30,009 nucleotides of DNA from Gammaproteobacteria bacterium UBA7803 (GTDB taxonomy: Bacteria; Pseudomonadota; Gammaproteobacteria; Pseudomonadales; Azotimanducaceae), in contig DLCH01000064.1 in NCBI GenBank assembly GCA_002480525.1, forward strand, positions 2,486 through 32,494, written 5' to 3'. Position numbers and translations under genes: made by a program. Positions 6,059-13,842 of this stretch are shown piece after piece (the stretch's first letter is position 1; each line of letters starts with the position of its first letter). Below the pieces are notes generated by a model that was given only the letters and a program-made list of their open reading frames with translations, made no database searches and was not told the origin of the DNA.

Positions 6059-7426
6059 ATGACCCAGGCCCGCAGACTGCCCAGCATCGACGCGCTCCTG
6101 AACGCCCCGGCGCTGGCGCCGCTGGTGGCCGCCCACGGCGTGATCTCCGTCAAGCAGGCCCTGCGAACCCTGCAGGCGGCGTGGCGGGAGCGGCGCGCCG
6201 CACCGCCCTGGAGCGACCAGCCCGAGGCCTGGGCCGCGGCGGTGGAACAGGCCCTGGGCGGCGGCTACCGCACCGTCTTCAATCTGACGGGCACGGTGAT
6301 TCACACGAACCTGGGCCGGGCGGTGCTGGACCGGGGGCTGTTCGACGAGGTCGCCGACCTGGTGACCCGGCCGCTGACCCTGGAATTCGATCTCGACAGC
6401 GGCCGCCGGGGCCATCGGGACGGCCCCGTGGAGCGCCGTCTGTGCGCCCTCACCGGCGCCGAGGCCGCCTGCGTGGTGAACAACAACGCGGCCGCGTTGA
6501 TGCTGGTGCTCAACAGCCTCGCCCTCGACCACGCCGTGCCGGTCTCGCGAGGCGAGCTCATCGAGATCGGCGGCAGCTTCCGCCTGCCGGACATCATGGC
6601 CCGGGCCGGCTGCCGGCTGCTCGAGGTGGGCACCACCAACCGAACCCACGCCCGCGACTTCCGGGACACCGCCGGCCAGGCGCCGGCGCTGCTGCTGAAG
6701 GTGCACCCCAGCAACTTCAGCATCCAGGGATTCACCCACGAGGTGCCGCTGCCGGAGCTTGCCGCCGTCGCCCGCGAGCTGGGCGTGCCCCTGTGCGTCG
6801 ACCTGGGCAGCGGCAGCCTGGTGGACCTCACCCGCTGGGGATTGCCCCCGGAACCGACCCCGGCGGACGTGCTGGCCCAGGGGGCCGACCTGGTGACCTT
6901 CAGCGGCGACAAGCTGCTCGGCGGCGCCCAGGCGGGCCTCATCGTCGGCCGGCGGGACCTGGTGGACGCCTGCCAGCGCAACCCCATGAAGCGGGCGCTG
7001 CGGGCGGACAAGATCACCCTGACCGTCCTGGAACGGCTGCTGGCCCGCTACGAGGCGCCGGAGCGCCTGCAGGACACCCTGCCGCTGCTGCGGACCCTGA
7101 CCCTGTCCGGTGAAGCTCTCGGCGCCCGGGCCGACGCGGTACGCCAGGTCCTCGCGGAGCGGCTGCCCGACCACCGGGTGGAGATCGCCGAAGCGGCATG
7201 TCAGATCGGCAGCGGCGCCCTGCCGGACCGCACCCTGCCCAGCGTGGCCGTGCGGGTCACCCCGCCGGACGGCGTCGACCCGGAGTCCCTGCACGCGGCC
7301 TGCCGGCGACTGCCGGTGCCGGTGGTCGGCCGGGTCACCAGGGGCGCGCTGTGGCTAGACATGCACGGCGCCGAGCCGCTCGACGAGCTGCTCGCCAGCC
7401 TCTCGGACCTGGGTCCGGAGCGATGA
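6059..7426 (+). CDS. selA: L-seryl-tRNA(Sec) selenium transferase
   Basis: This PLP enzyme converts seryl-tRNA(Sec) to selenocysteyl-tRNA(Sec) with selenophosphate as donor, in the cytoplasm as a large oligomer. The 455 residues match the family (E. coli 463). Typical features are the N-terminal tRNA-binding region RRLPSIDALLNAP, FNLTGTVIHTNLGRAVL near residue 75, CVVNNNAAA, EIGGSFRLPDIM, VHPSNFSIQGF, and the PLP-lysine motif FSGDKLLGGAQAGLIVG with Lys285. The ATG at 6059 gives the usual SelA N-terminus; no clear Shine-Dalgarno site precedes it, and the open frame continues upstream to 5903 without family similarity. Its stop overlaps the selB start by 4 nt (ATGA), so the two are translationally coupled. 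Confidence 0.96.
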   Translation: MTQARRLPSIDALLNAPALAPLVAAHGVISVKQALRTLQAAWRERRAAPPWSDQPEAWAAAVEQALGGGYRTVFNLTGTVIHTNLGRAVLDRGLFDEVADLVTRPLTLEFDLDSGRRGHRDGPVERRLCALTGAEAACVVNNNAAALMLVLNSLALDHAVPVSRGELIEIGGSFRLPDIMARAGCRLLEVGTTNRTHARDFRDTAGQAPALLLKVHPSNFSIQGFTHEVPLPELAAVARELGVPLCVDLGSGSLVDLTRWGLPPEPTPADVLAQGADLVTFSGDKLLGGAQAGLIVGRRDLVDACQRNPMKRALRADKITLTVLERLLARYEAPERLQDTLPLLRTLTLSGEALGARADAVRQVLAERLPDHRVEIAEAACQIGSGALPDRTLPSVAVRVTPPDGVDPESLHAACRRLPVPVVGRVTRGALWLDMHGAEPLDELLASLSDLGPER

Positions 7427-9273
7427 TCGTCACCCTCGCCGGCCACGTGGACCACGGCAAGACCAGCCTGGTCGAAGCCCTGACCGGCACCAACACCGAC
7501 CGCCTGGCGGAAGAGCGCCGGCGCGGCCTCACCATCGACCTGGGCTTCGCCTACCTGGACGCCGGCGACACCACGGTCGGCTTCGTCGACGTGCCGGGCC
7601 ACCACCGCTTCATCCACAACATGGTCGCCGGGGTCGCCGCGCTGCAGCACGCGCTGCTGGTGGTCGCCGCGGACGACGGGCCGATGCCCCAGACCGCCGA
7701 GCACCTCGACATCCTGCGGCTGCTGGGCGTCTCGGCGGGCACCGTCGCGCTGACCAAGCTCGACCGGGCCGATCCCGCCCGCCTCGCCGCCGCCCGGGCC
7801 GCCATCGACCGGCTGACCGCCGGCACGTTCCTCGCCGGCGCGCCGGTGATCGAGACCTCCACGGTCACCGGCCAGAACGTCGACACCCTGCGCGACCGGC
7901 TGCTCGGCGCCGCCAGGAGCGACCGGGCGCCGGCCGACGCGCGCCCGTTCCGCCTCGCCATCGACCGCGCCTTCACCCTCAAGGGCGCGGGGCTGGTGGT
8001 CACCGGGACGGTGCACGCCGGGCGCGTGTCGGTGGACGACGAGGTCCATCTGTTCCCGGCCGGCCGGGCAGCCCGGGTGCGGGATCTGCGGGTACAGAAC
8101 CGCACGGCCCGGTCCGCGTCCGCCGGCGACCGGGCCGCCCTCAACCTGGCCGGCATCGACGCCGGCCTGCCCGCCCGGGGCGCCTGGCTGACCGCGGCGC
8201 CGGACGCCGGTCACGACCGCGTGGTGATGGACCTCGAGGTGCTGGCGGATCGCCCCCGCCCGGTCCGGCACTGGACGCCGGTGCACGTCTACCACGCCAC
8301 CACCCATGCCACGGGCCGCCTCGCCCTGCTGGCGGGCAGCCGGGTCGCGCCCGGTGAGCGGGCCAGGGCGGAGCTGGTGCTCGACGCCCCCCTGCTGGCG
8401 CGTCGCGGCGACCGCCTGATCGTCCGGGACCACGCATTGGAGCGCACCCTGGGCGGCGGCGTGGTGATCGACAACCGGGGCCTGCCCGGCCGCCGCCGCG
8501 CCAGCGACCGGCTGGCCGCCATCGACGCGGTGGCCGCGCCCGACCCGGAGGCCGCCCTGGAAGCCGCCCTGGCGTTGGACGGTGTCGACCTCGACGCCTT
8601 CCGGCGCCTGTGGGATCTGACCCCGGCCGCGCTGGAAGAGCTGTCGGCCGGTCGGGACGCGACGCTGCGCCAGGGCCGGCTGGTCAGCAACGAGCGCTGG
8701 CGCCGCTGGCGCGACGCCCTGGCCGGGGAAACCACCGACCGCCACCGGGACGACCCGGCGCTCCAGGGCCTGCGCGAGAACGAATACCGGGCCGAGGTGC
8801 CGGCGACCTTCCGCGGCGCACTGCTCGCCGAGCTGGTGACGGCCGGCGTCCTGGAGCAGCGCGCCGGCCGGTTCCGTCCCGCGCAGCACCGGGCGGCGCT
8901 GAGCGCGGAGGAGCAGTCCCTGCTGGCCCGGCTCACGCCCCACCTCGACCAGCCCCAGCCGCCGAGCCTGGGCGACCTGGGCAAGCGCCTGCGCATTCCG
9001 CTCGCCGCGCTGCAGCGCGGCATCAAGCCGCTGGCGAGCAAGGGCGAGCTGGTGGTGGTCAACGACAAGCGGGTCTACCTGCCACGCCACGTCGACGAGC
9101 TCGCCGAGCACGCCCGCCGCCTGGCCGCGGCCGGGCCGTTCACCGCCCGGGAGTTCCGCGACGCCTCCGGCGTCGGACGCAACGTCGCCATCGACGTGCT
9201 GGAGTACTTCGACCGGCGCCGCTTCACCCGGCGCCAGGGCGACACCCGCATCGTGGTGTCCGAGGGACCGTAG
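7423..9273 (+). CDS. selB: selenocysteine-specific elongation factor SelB
   Basis: This special translation factor binds GTP, Sec-tRNA(Sec) and the SECIS hairpin in mRNA, and delivers selenocysteine at UGA codons. The 616-residue protein has an EF-Tu-like G domain with P-loop GHVDHGKT (7-14), the G2 region RGLTIDLGF, G3 DVPGH (56-60) and G4 TKLD (111-114). Domains II and III follow, for example FTLKGAGLVVTGTV. The C-terminal third is the mRNA-binding winged-helix array, including FTAREFRDASGVGRNVAIDVLEYFD, typical of the last SelB wing. The ATG overlaps the selA stop. The gene for its tRNA partner begins 33 nt after the stop. Confidence 0.96.
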   Translation: MIVTLAGHVDHGKTSLVEALTGTNTDRLAEERRRGLTIDLGFAYLDAGDTTVGFVDVPGHHRFIHNMVAGVAALQHALLVVAADDGPMPQTAEHLDILRLLGVSAGTVALTKLDRADPARLAAARAAIDRLTAGTFLAGAPVIETSTVTGQNVDTLRDRLLGAARSDRAPADARPFRLAIDRAFTLKGAGLVVTGTVHAGRVSVDDEVHLFPAGRAARVRDLRVQNRTARSASAGDRAALNLAGIDAGLPARGAWLTAAPDAGHDRVVMDLEVLADRPRPVRHWTPVHVYHATTHATGRLALLAGSRVAPGERARAELVLDAPLLARRGDRLIVRDHALERTLGGGVVIDNRGLPGRRRASDRLAAIDAVAAPDPEAALEAALALDGVDLDAFRRLWDLTPAALEELSAGRDATLRQGRLVSNERWRRWRDALAGETTDRHRDDPALQGLRENEYRAEVPATFRGALLAELVTAGVLEQRAGRFRPAQHRAALSAEEQSLLARLTPHLDQPQPPSLGDLGKRLRIPLAALQRGIKPLASKGELVVVNDKRVYLPRHVDELAEHARRLAAAGPFTAREFRDASGVGRNVAIDVLEYFDRRRFTRRQGDTRIVVSEGP

Positions 9274-9306
9274 CGCTCGACCGCCCGACCTCGCTAGACT
9301 GGCCGC

Positions 9307-9399
9307 GGAAGAGCATCGTCCCCGGTGGGGCGCGCGGCCTTCAAAGCCGTCGAGGCGCGAGACCGCGCCTGGTGGGTTCGACTCCTGCCTCTTCCGCCA
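9307..9399 (+). tRNA. selC: tRNA-Sec (anticodon TCA), CCA encoded
   Basis: This is the selenocysteine tRNA that reads UGA. The 93-nt sequence starts GGAAGAG, carries the anticodon loop CTTCAAA with anticodon TCA, a long variable arm (AGGCGCG/CGCGCCT stem with loop AGAC), the T-loop TTCGACT, and ends CTCTTCC-G-CCA. The D arm is CCCC/GGGG-rich with the GGTG loop, as in E. coli selC. By my pairing the acceptor stem has 7 bp (9307-9313/9389-9395) and C9314 has no partner, whereas E. coli has 8 bp. The T stem (9372-9376/9384-9388) has two adjacent G-U wobbles. A -10-like TAGACT sits at 9295-9300, close enough for transcription to start at the mature 5' end. Confidence 0.95.
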
Positions 9400-9419
9400 C
9401 GCCTTGTCGGCGCTGCGGG

Positions 9420-9449
9420 CTGACGCTTCGACCGGGATGCGGTTAGACT
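9420..9449 (+). promoter_or_regulatory. candidate sigma70 promoter for the metX-like gene
   Basis: CTGACG (9420-9425) and TAGACT (9444-9449) are separated by 18 bp, four matches of six in each box. Transcription would begin near 9456, about 20 nt before the ATG at 9477. The same TAGACT hexamer precedes the tRNA-Sec gene. Confidence 0.4.
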
Positions 9450-9476
9450 GCGCGGCCGCAGTCCAGGCGAGTCGTC

Positions 9477-10565
9477 ATGTCCGCCACCAGATTCGTCACC
9501 GTCGAGGGCCGCTTCCGCATGAAGGAAGGCTCGCTGACGCGTCCCACCGTCGCCTTCGAGACCTGGGGGGCGCTGAACGACGCCGCGGACAACGCCGTTC
9601 TCATCTTCACCGGGCTGTCGCCGTCCGCCCACGCTGCGTCGAGCCCGGAGGACCGCCGCACGGGCTGGTGGGAGGACATGATCGGCCCGGGCAAGCCCAT
9701 CGACACCGACCGGCTGTTCGTGGTCTGCGTGAATTCCCTGGGGAGCTGCTTCGGCTCCACCGGCCCCGCATCCGTGGACCCGGACACCGGCGAGCCCTAC
9801 CGGCTGACGTTTCCGGTGCTGCACGTCGAGGACATTGCCAACGCGGGACTGGTGGTGGTCGACCATCTCGGCATCGATCGCCTGCACGCGGTGCTGGGCG
9901 CCTCCATGGGCGGCATGACCGCCCTCGCCTTCGCGCTCCTGCATCCGCAGCGGTCCGCCGCGCTGGTGGCAGTCTCCTCCGCCGCGCGCAGCCTGCCCTA
10001 CTCGATCGCCATCCGCTCCCTGCAGCGCGAGATCATCCGCCGGGACCCGGCGTGGAACGGCGGCCATTACGAGCAGCCGGGGCCGGTGACGGGCATGATG
10101 CTCGCGCGCAAGCTCGGCATGATCTCCTACCGGTCCGCCGACGAGTGGGCGGAGCGATTCGGCCGGGAACGCACCACCGACCGGGGCGACGGCAGCGATC
10201 CGTTCGGCCTCGATTTCGAGGTGGAATCCTATCTGGAGGCCCACGCCCGCAAGTTCGTCGGCGCCTTCGACGCCAACTGCTATCTGTACCTGTCCCGGGC
10301 CATGGATCTGTTCGACGCCGCGGACTACGGCGGCAGCGTGCGGGAGTGCTTCGCCCGGCTCGCCCTGGAGCGGGCGATGATCATCGGCGTCGAGTCGGAC
10401 TTCCTGTTCCCCATCGAGCAGCAGCAGGAACTGGCCCGCGGCATCGCCGAGCGCCTCGACGACGTGACCTTCCACCGGCTGCCGTCGATCCAGGGCCACG
10501 ACTCGTTCCTGGTGGACATGGACCGCTTCCGGCCGGTGATCTCGCGATTCTTCCGGGCGGACTGA
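9477..10565 (+). CDS. MetX-family acyltransferase (homoserine O-acetyl- or serine O-succinyltransferase)
   Basis: This alpha/beta-hydrolase-fold acyltransferase is usually annotated MetX; it moves an acyl group from CoA to the hydroxyl of homoserine or serine on the route to methionine or cysteine. In 362 residues the nucleophile elbow GASMGGM (Ser143), the acid in ESDFLFP (Asp308) and the base in GHDSFL (His341) form the triad. Characteristic stretches are GWWEDMIGPGKPIDTDR and CVNSLGSCFGSTGPASVDP. The oxyanion and substrate segments (GPASVDP, VLGASMGGM, GHDSFLVD) differ from those I recall for homoserine acetyltransferases (GPSS-NP, GGSMGGMQ) and resemble the Xanthomonas serine O-succinyltransferase type. 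I therefore leave the exact substrate open and give no gene symbol. It has its own candidate promoter downstream of selC and is probably not a selenium gene. Confidence 0.88.
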   Translation: MSATRFVTVEGRFRMKEGSLTRPTVAFETWGALNDAADNAVLIFTGLSPSAHAASSPEDRRTGWWEDMIGPGKPIDTDRLFVVCVNSLGSCFGSTGPASVDPDTGEPYRLTFPVLHVEDIANAGLVVVDHLGIDRLHAVLGASMGGMTALAFALLHPQRSAALVAVSSAARSLPYSIAIRSLQREIIRRDPAWNGGHYEQPGPVTGMMLARKLGMISYRSADEWAERFGRERTTDRGDGSDPFGLDFEVESYLEAHARKFVGAFDANCYLYLSRAMDLFDAADYGGSVRECFARLALERAMIIGVESDFLFPIEQQQELARGIAERLDDVTFHRLPSIQGHDSFLVDMDRFRPVISRFFRAD

Positions 10566-10581
10566 CGCCCGGCCCGCCCCG

Positions 10582-11205
10582 TCAGCCGCGCTGCCGGTGG
10601 CGCGCCAGCCGGCCGCGGACCAGGGATTCGAGCATGGCGCCGTCCGCGTAGCCGCCGGCCAGCAGTTCGCGCTCACCGTCCAGCTCCACCACCACGCTCG
10701 GCATGGCGTTGGTGCCGTAGCTGCGCGCCCGATCGAACTCCGCCTCCAGCTCGGCGGCGAGGCCGGCATCGGCCATGGCCTCCCGCACGGCCCGTCCCGG
10801 CAGCCCCAGCTCGTCCGCCGTGGCCGCGAGCAGATCCGGGGCGGTGATGTCCCGGCCTTCCACGAACAGCTGCTGCTGCAGCCGGTGCAGGTAGCCGAAC
10901 GGCGGCCGGCCGATGGCGCGGCGCACGCCGGCCACCGCCAGGCAGGCGCGCCGGCTGTTGTAGACGATGCCGTCCGGCAGGACGAAGCCGAACTGCTGGC
11001 CGGTGGTGGCGACCACCTCCCGCCAGATGTGGGCCAGCAGCCGCCGGCCGTAGTCGCCCACCGGCCGGGTCGAATGCAGATTGATGCCGCCGAGCATCAG
11101 ATCGAACTCCACGTCACCGGCCAGGCGCTGCATGGCGTCCTCCACCGCCGGCGCCATGCCCCAGCACCAGGAGCACAGCGGGTCGGTGACGACCAGCACC
11201 TTCAC
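10582..11205 (-). CDS. DsbA/FrnE-like thiol oxidoreductase, coupled to selD
   Basis: This 207-residue thioredoxin-fold protein of the cytoplasmic DsbA family (FrnE / 2-hydroxychromene-carboxylate isomerase superfamily) opens VKVLVVTDPLCSWCWGM. Cys11 and Cys14 form a CxxC redox site right after the first beta strand, and the cis-Pro segment is NAMPSVVVEL. There is no signal peptide, so it is cytoplasmic. The GTG at 11205 is chosen because it overlaps the TGA of the upstream SelD fusion by 4 nt (GTGA), the pattern of coupled translation; a longer GTG frame begins at 11223. Tight coupling to SelD suggests a redox role in selenium handling, such as acting on selenosulfide or glutathione-bound selenium. 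This is inference; the family also includes detoxification enzymes. Confidence 0.8.
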   Translation of the reverse strand: MKVLVVTDPLCSWCWGMAPAVEDAMQRLAGDVEFDLMLGGINLHSTRPVGDYGRRLLAHIWREVVATTGQQFGFVLPDGIVYNSRRACLAVAGVRRAIGRPPFGYLHRLQQQLFVEGRDITAPDLLAATADELGLPGRAVREAMADAGLAAELEAEFDRARSYGTNAMPSVVVELDGERELLAGGYADGAMLESLVRGRLARHRQRG

Positions 11206-13379
11206 GACGCCACGATCCGCCACGGTCCGTCGGTGATCGTGCCGACCCGGCAGGCGCAGGCGTAGCCGAGCTCGCGCAGCTCCGCCAGGCAGCGCTCCGC
11301 CGCCTCGGGCGGCACCGCCGCCAGCAGCCCGCCCGATGTCTGCGGGTCCGCCAGCAGACGGACCCGGGGATCCGCCGGGGCCGCTCCCCGGATCTCGAAG
11401 TCGGCGAGCGCGCCCTCGTTGTTCGGCTGCAGCGAGCTCGCCGTGCCCGCCCCCAGCAGCGCGAGCGCCCCCGGCAGCGCGGCGACGCCGTCCGCGTCCA
11501 CCTCCGCGCCGACCCCGGCGGCCCGCAGCATCTCGCCCAGATGGCCGGCCAGGCCGAAGCCGGAGACGTCCGTGAGCGCCCTGACGCCGGCGCGCTGGAA
11601 CGTGTTCAGGGCGGCCGCATTGGACTGGTCCATGCTCGCCAGCGCCGCCGCGACCCGGCTCGAGTCCGCGCGGCCGCGCATGTCCGCGGCCAGCACCACG
11701 CCGGTGCCCAGCGCCTTGGAGAGCAGCAGCGCGTCGCCGGCCCTGGCGCCGCCCTTGCGCAGCGTGCCGGCGCCCAGACCCGTGACGGTCAGCGCCAGTC
11801 CCAGCTCGCCGCCTTCGGCCGAGTGCCCGCCGACCAGCGGCACGCCGTGCTCGTTCAGCACCTCCACGGCGCCGCTGAGCAGCAGGAACAGTTCCTCCTC
11901 CATCATGGCCTCGCTCATCAGCGGCACCGTGGCCATGGCCAGCGCGGCGAGGCCCGTGGCGCCCATGGCGATGACGTCGTTGAGGCTGTGGTGGGCGGTG
12001 ATGCGGCCGAATCGGTAGGCGTCGTCGACCAGGCTGCGGAAGCCGTCGACGGTCATGACCAGACTGCCGCCGGCCACCTCGACCACGGCCGCATCGTCAC
12101 CGATGCCCAGGGTGACGCCGCGCCGCGTTTCCAGCGGCCGCTGGTCCGGCAGCCGCGCCAGCACCCGGCGCAGCGGGTCCGCACCGAGCTTGGCGCCGCA
12201 GCCGCCGCAGCGCATCGCGTCCGGCAGGCGCTCCCGGAGCGGCTCGGCGACCGGACTGTCCGGCGTCGTCATGTCCGGCAGCGCCGTGAAGCGCGCCATG
12301 AAGCGGCGGTCGATCCAGTCCTTCCAGCGCCACACCCAGGCCCCGGAAACGGACAGCCGGCCACGCACCGCCACGGCCCGCCGATCGGCCGTGCCCAATA
12401 TGGCCAGCGCCCGGCGCTGGGCCCGGTATCGCAGCAGCGGCCTGCCGGTCGCGGCGCGCCGCAGATTGGCGGCCAGCACCGGACCCTGGCGAACGGCATA
12501 GACGCCGGACTTGGGGCGCCGCTGACCGACCAGGGCGGCGACGTCGCCGGCTGCGAACACCTCGGGATGAGACCGCGAGCGCAGCGTCCGGTCCACCTCG
12601 ATGAAGCCGCGCTCGTCCGTGGCCAGCCCTGAATCAGCAGCCCAGCCCGGCGCCTCGACGCCGGTCACCCAGTAGACGTGCTCGGCCTCGTGCACCCGCC
12701 CGTCGGCGCCGACCAGGCGGGTCGCCCCGCCCTCGGTCTCGGCGCGCTCCACCCGGAATCCCGTGGTCAGCTCGACGCCACCGCGGGCCAGCGCCGCCTC
12801 GATGCGGCGCACCGCCCGGGCCGGGAATCCCGGCAGCAGCGTGTCGCTGAGCAGGGCCAGCGTCACGCCGGCCGGCAGGGCGCGGCGCATGGCGAGCGCC
12901 AGCTCGGCGCCGCCGGCGCCTCCACCGATCAGGCAGACCCGGTCACCTTCGCGCACCTGGGACAGCGTTTCGCGCCAGCGTGGCAGAAAACGCCCGATGG
13001 GCTTCACCGGCACGCCGGCGCCCACGGGCCGGGGCACCGCCCCGGAGTTGATCGACAGCAGGTCGAAGGAGATCGGCGGATGGCCTTCGAGACTCAGGCG
13101 CCGGGCCTCCAGATCGATGCCGGTGGCCTCCGCGGGAATGAGCCGGGCGCCGGCGAATCGCGCCAGCGGACCGAGGTCGACGTGGATGTCCCGCCACTCG
13201 TAAAAGCCCGCCACGTGCCCCGGCAGCATGCCGGAATACGGCGTGAACACCTCCCGGCTGACGATGGTGAGACGAACCCCGGGCACCGGCCGCATGCCGA
13301 ACGCGCGCAGCACCTGAACGTGACTGTGGCCGCCGCCGAGCAGCACGAGATCCAGCACCGGCGGCGTCTCGGTGCGCAC
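11202..13379 (-). CDS. selD: FAD-dependent NDH-2-like oxidoreductase fused to selenide, water dikinase
   Basis: This is a two-module 725-residue protein. Residues 9-365 form a pyridine nucleotide-disulfide oxidoreductase: FAD-binding LLGGGHSHVQVL (13-24), NAD(P)-binding CLIGGGAGGAELA (149-161) and the FAD-end motif EVFAAGDVA (273-281). From about residue 388 comes SelD, which makes selenophosphate from selenide and ATP for SelA. It has the catalytic segment CGGCGAKLG (Cys394, Lys397), GIGDDAAV (425-432), HHSLNDVIAMGA (463-474), GGHSAEGGE and ADPQTSGGLL. The active residue is Cys, not Sec. Such fusions are known in cyanobacteria and some proteobacteria; the flavin half is presumed to reduce a selenium species for SelD. 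Start is GTG at 13379, overlapping the previous stop as TAGTG; the end overlaps the DsbA-like gene by 4 nt. Confidence 0.93.
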   Translation of the reverse strand: MRTETPPVLDLVLLGGGHSHVQVLRAFGMRPVPGVRLTIVSREVFTPYSGMLPGHVAGFYEWRDIHVDLGPLARFAGARLIPAEATGIDLEARRLSLEGHPPISFDLLSINSGAVPRPVGAGVPVKPIGRFLPRWRETLSQVREGDRVCLIGGGAGGAELALAMRRALPAGVTLALLSDTLLPGFPARAVRRIEAALARGGVELTTGFRVERAETEGGATRLVGADGRVHEAEHVYWVTGVEAPGWAADSGLATDERGFIEVDRTLRSRSHPEVFAAGDVAALVGQRRPKSGVYAVRQGPVLAANLRRAATGRPLLRYRAQRRALAILGTADRRAVAVRGRLSVSGAWVWRWKDWIDRRFMARFTALPDMTTPDSPVAEPLRERLPDAMRCGGCGAKLGADPLRRVLARLPDQRPLETRRGVTLGIGDDAAVVEVAGGSLVMTVDGFRSLVDDAYRFGRITAHHSLNDVIAMGATGLAALAMATVPLMSEAMMEEELFLLLSGAVEVLNEHGVPLVGGHSAEGGELGLALTVTGLGAGTLRKGGARAGDALLLSKALGTGVVLAADMRGRADSSRVAAALASMDQSNAAALNTFQRAGVRALTDVSGFGLAGHLGEMLRAAGVGAEVDADGVAALPGALALLGAGTASSLQPNNEGALADFEIRGAAPADPRVRLLADPQTSGGLLAAVPPEAAERCLAELRELGYACACRVGTITDGPWRIVAS

Positions 13380-13702
13380 TAGTCGTCGTCGTCGAGATCG
13401 AGATCCAGATAGTCCAGATCCTGACTCAGGCGCTTGGCCTCGAGTCGCTCCTCGATGGCCCGGCGGATCGCCAGCGCGCGGGCGTTCTGATCGCGGTGGG
13501 ACAGCGCTTCGTCGACGGCCTTGAGGTCTTCGTCACCTTCGTCGTAGTCGTCGGCGCCTTCGCCGATCTCGTCGTCGAAACTCTCTTCCTCGTCGAGGCC
13601 TTCCTGTGCCTCATCGGTGGACTCCAGGTCTTCCTCGCCCTCGGTGTCACCATTGTTTTCGTCGTCGAGACCGCTCATGAATGACGCTGTGTCCTCAGCC
13701 AT
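13379..13702 (-). CDS. small highly acidic protein upstream of selD (PA3496-like?)
   Basis: A protein of about 107 residues, rich in Asp and Glu and probably disordered over its first 65 residues, then a short basic-acidic helix (ALAIRRAIEERLEAKRLSQDL) and an acidic tail LDLDLDDDD. The helix pattern, RR-IE--LE-KRL, resembles the small gammaproteobacterial PA3496 family, whose function I cannot state; this resemblance is from memory and weak. The start is uncertain: ATG 13702 is used; GTG 13717 would coincide with the predicted transcription start, and ATG 13678 (MSGLDDEN) is also possible. Its stop overlaps the SelD-fusion GTG by one base, so it is the first gene of that operon. No function can be assigned. 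Confidence 0.65.
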   Translation of the reverse strand: MAEDTASFMSGLDDENNGDTEGEEDLESTDEAQEGLDEEESFDDEIGEGADDYDEGDEDLKAVDEALSHRDQNARALAIRRAIEERLEAKRLSQDLDYLDLDLDDDD

Positions 13703-13722
13703 CGCCGGTGGATTCACGCGCT

Positions 13723-13751
13723 GTTTTAGGCTTCGAGTTTCGGGGTGTCAA
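13723..13751 (-). promoter_or_regulatory. strong sigma70-like promoter of the acidic protein-SelD-DsbA operon
   Basis: On the minus strand a perfect TTGACA (13751-13746) is separated by exactly 17 bp from TAAAAC (13728-13723), a five-of-six -10 box if the final base is ignored. Transcription would start near 13716. This places the three-gene selD operon under its own promoter and argues against simple read-through from the MBL gene. It also makes GTG 13717 an unlikely start codon. Confidence 0.65.
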
Positions 13752-13842
13752 GCAGGATCGCGGCGCTCTGCAACGGGGTGCTCGGCGGCACGGGAAACTG
13801 CGCCGCACCCGGCACGCGCCTGCCGGCGGGACGATCCCCGGC

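Noticed and set aside
7201..9111. 636-codon minus-strand frame opposite selB
   Set aside because: Shadow of selB; it has no domain and no ribosome site, and lies over the GTPase motifs.
10582..11223. A selenoprotein among the genes near selD (the CSWC thiol protein)
   Set aside because: The redox motif is Cys-x-x-Cys and no in-frame TGA interrupts it. I saw no selenoprotein in this window, so the substrates of the Sec machinery must lie elsewhere.
11202..13379. SelD itself as a selenoprotein
   Set aside because: Many SelD proteins carry Sec at the catalytic position, but here it is a plain Cys codon (Cys394).
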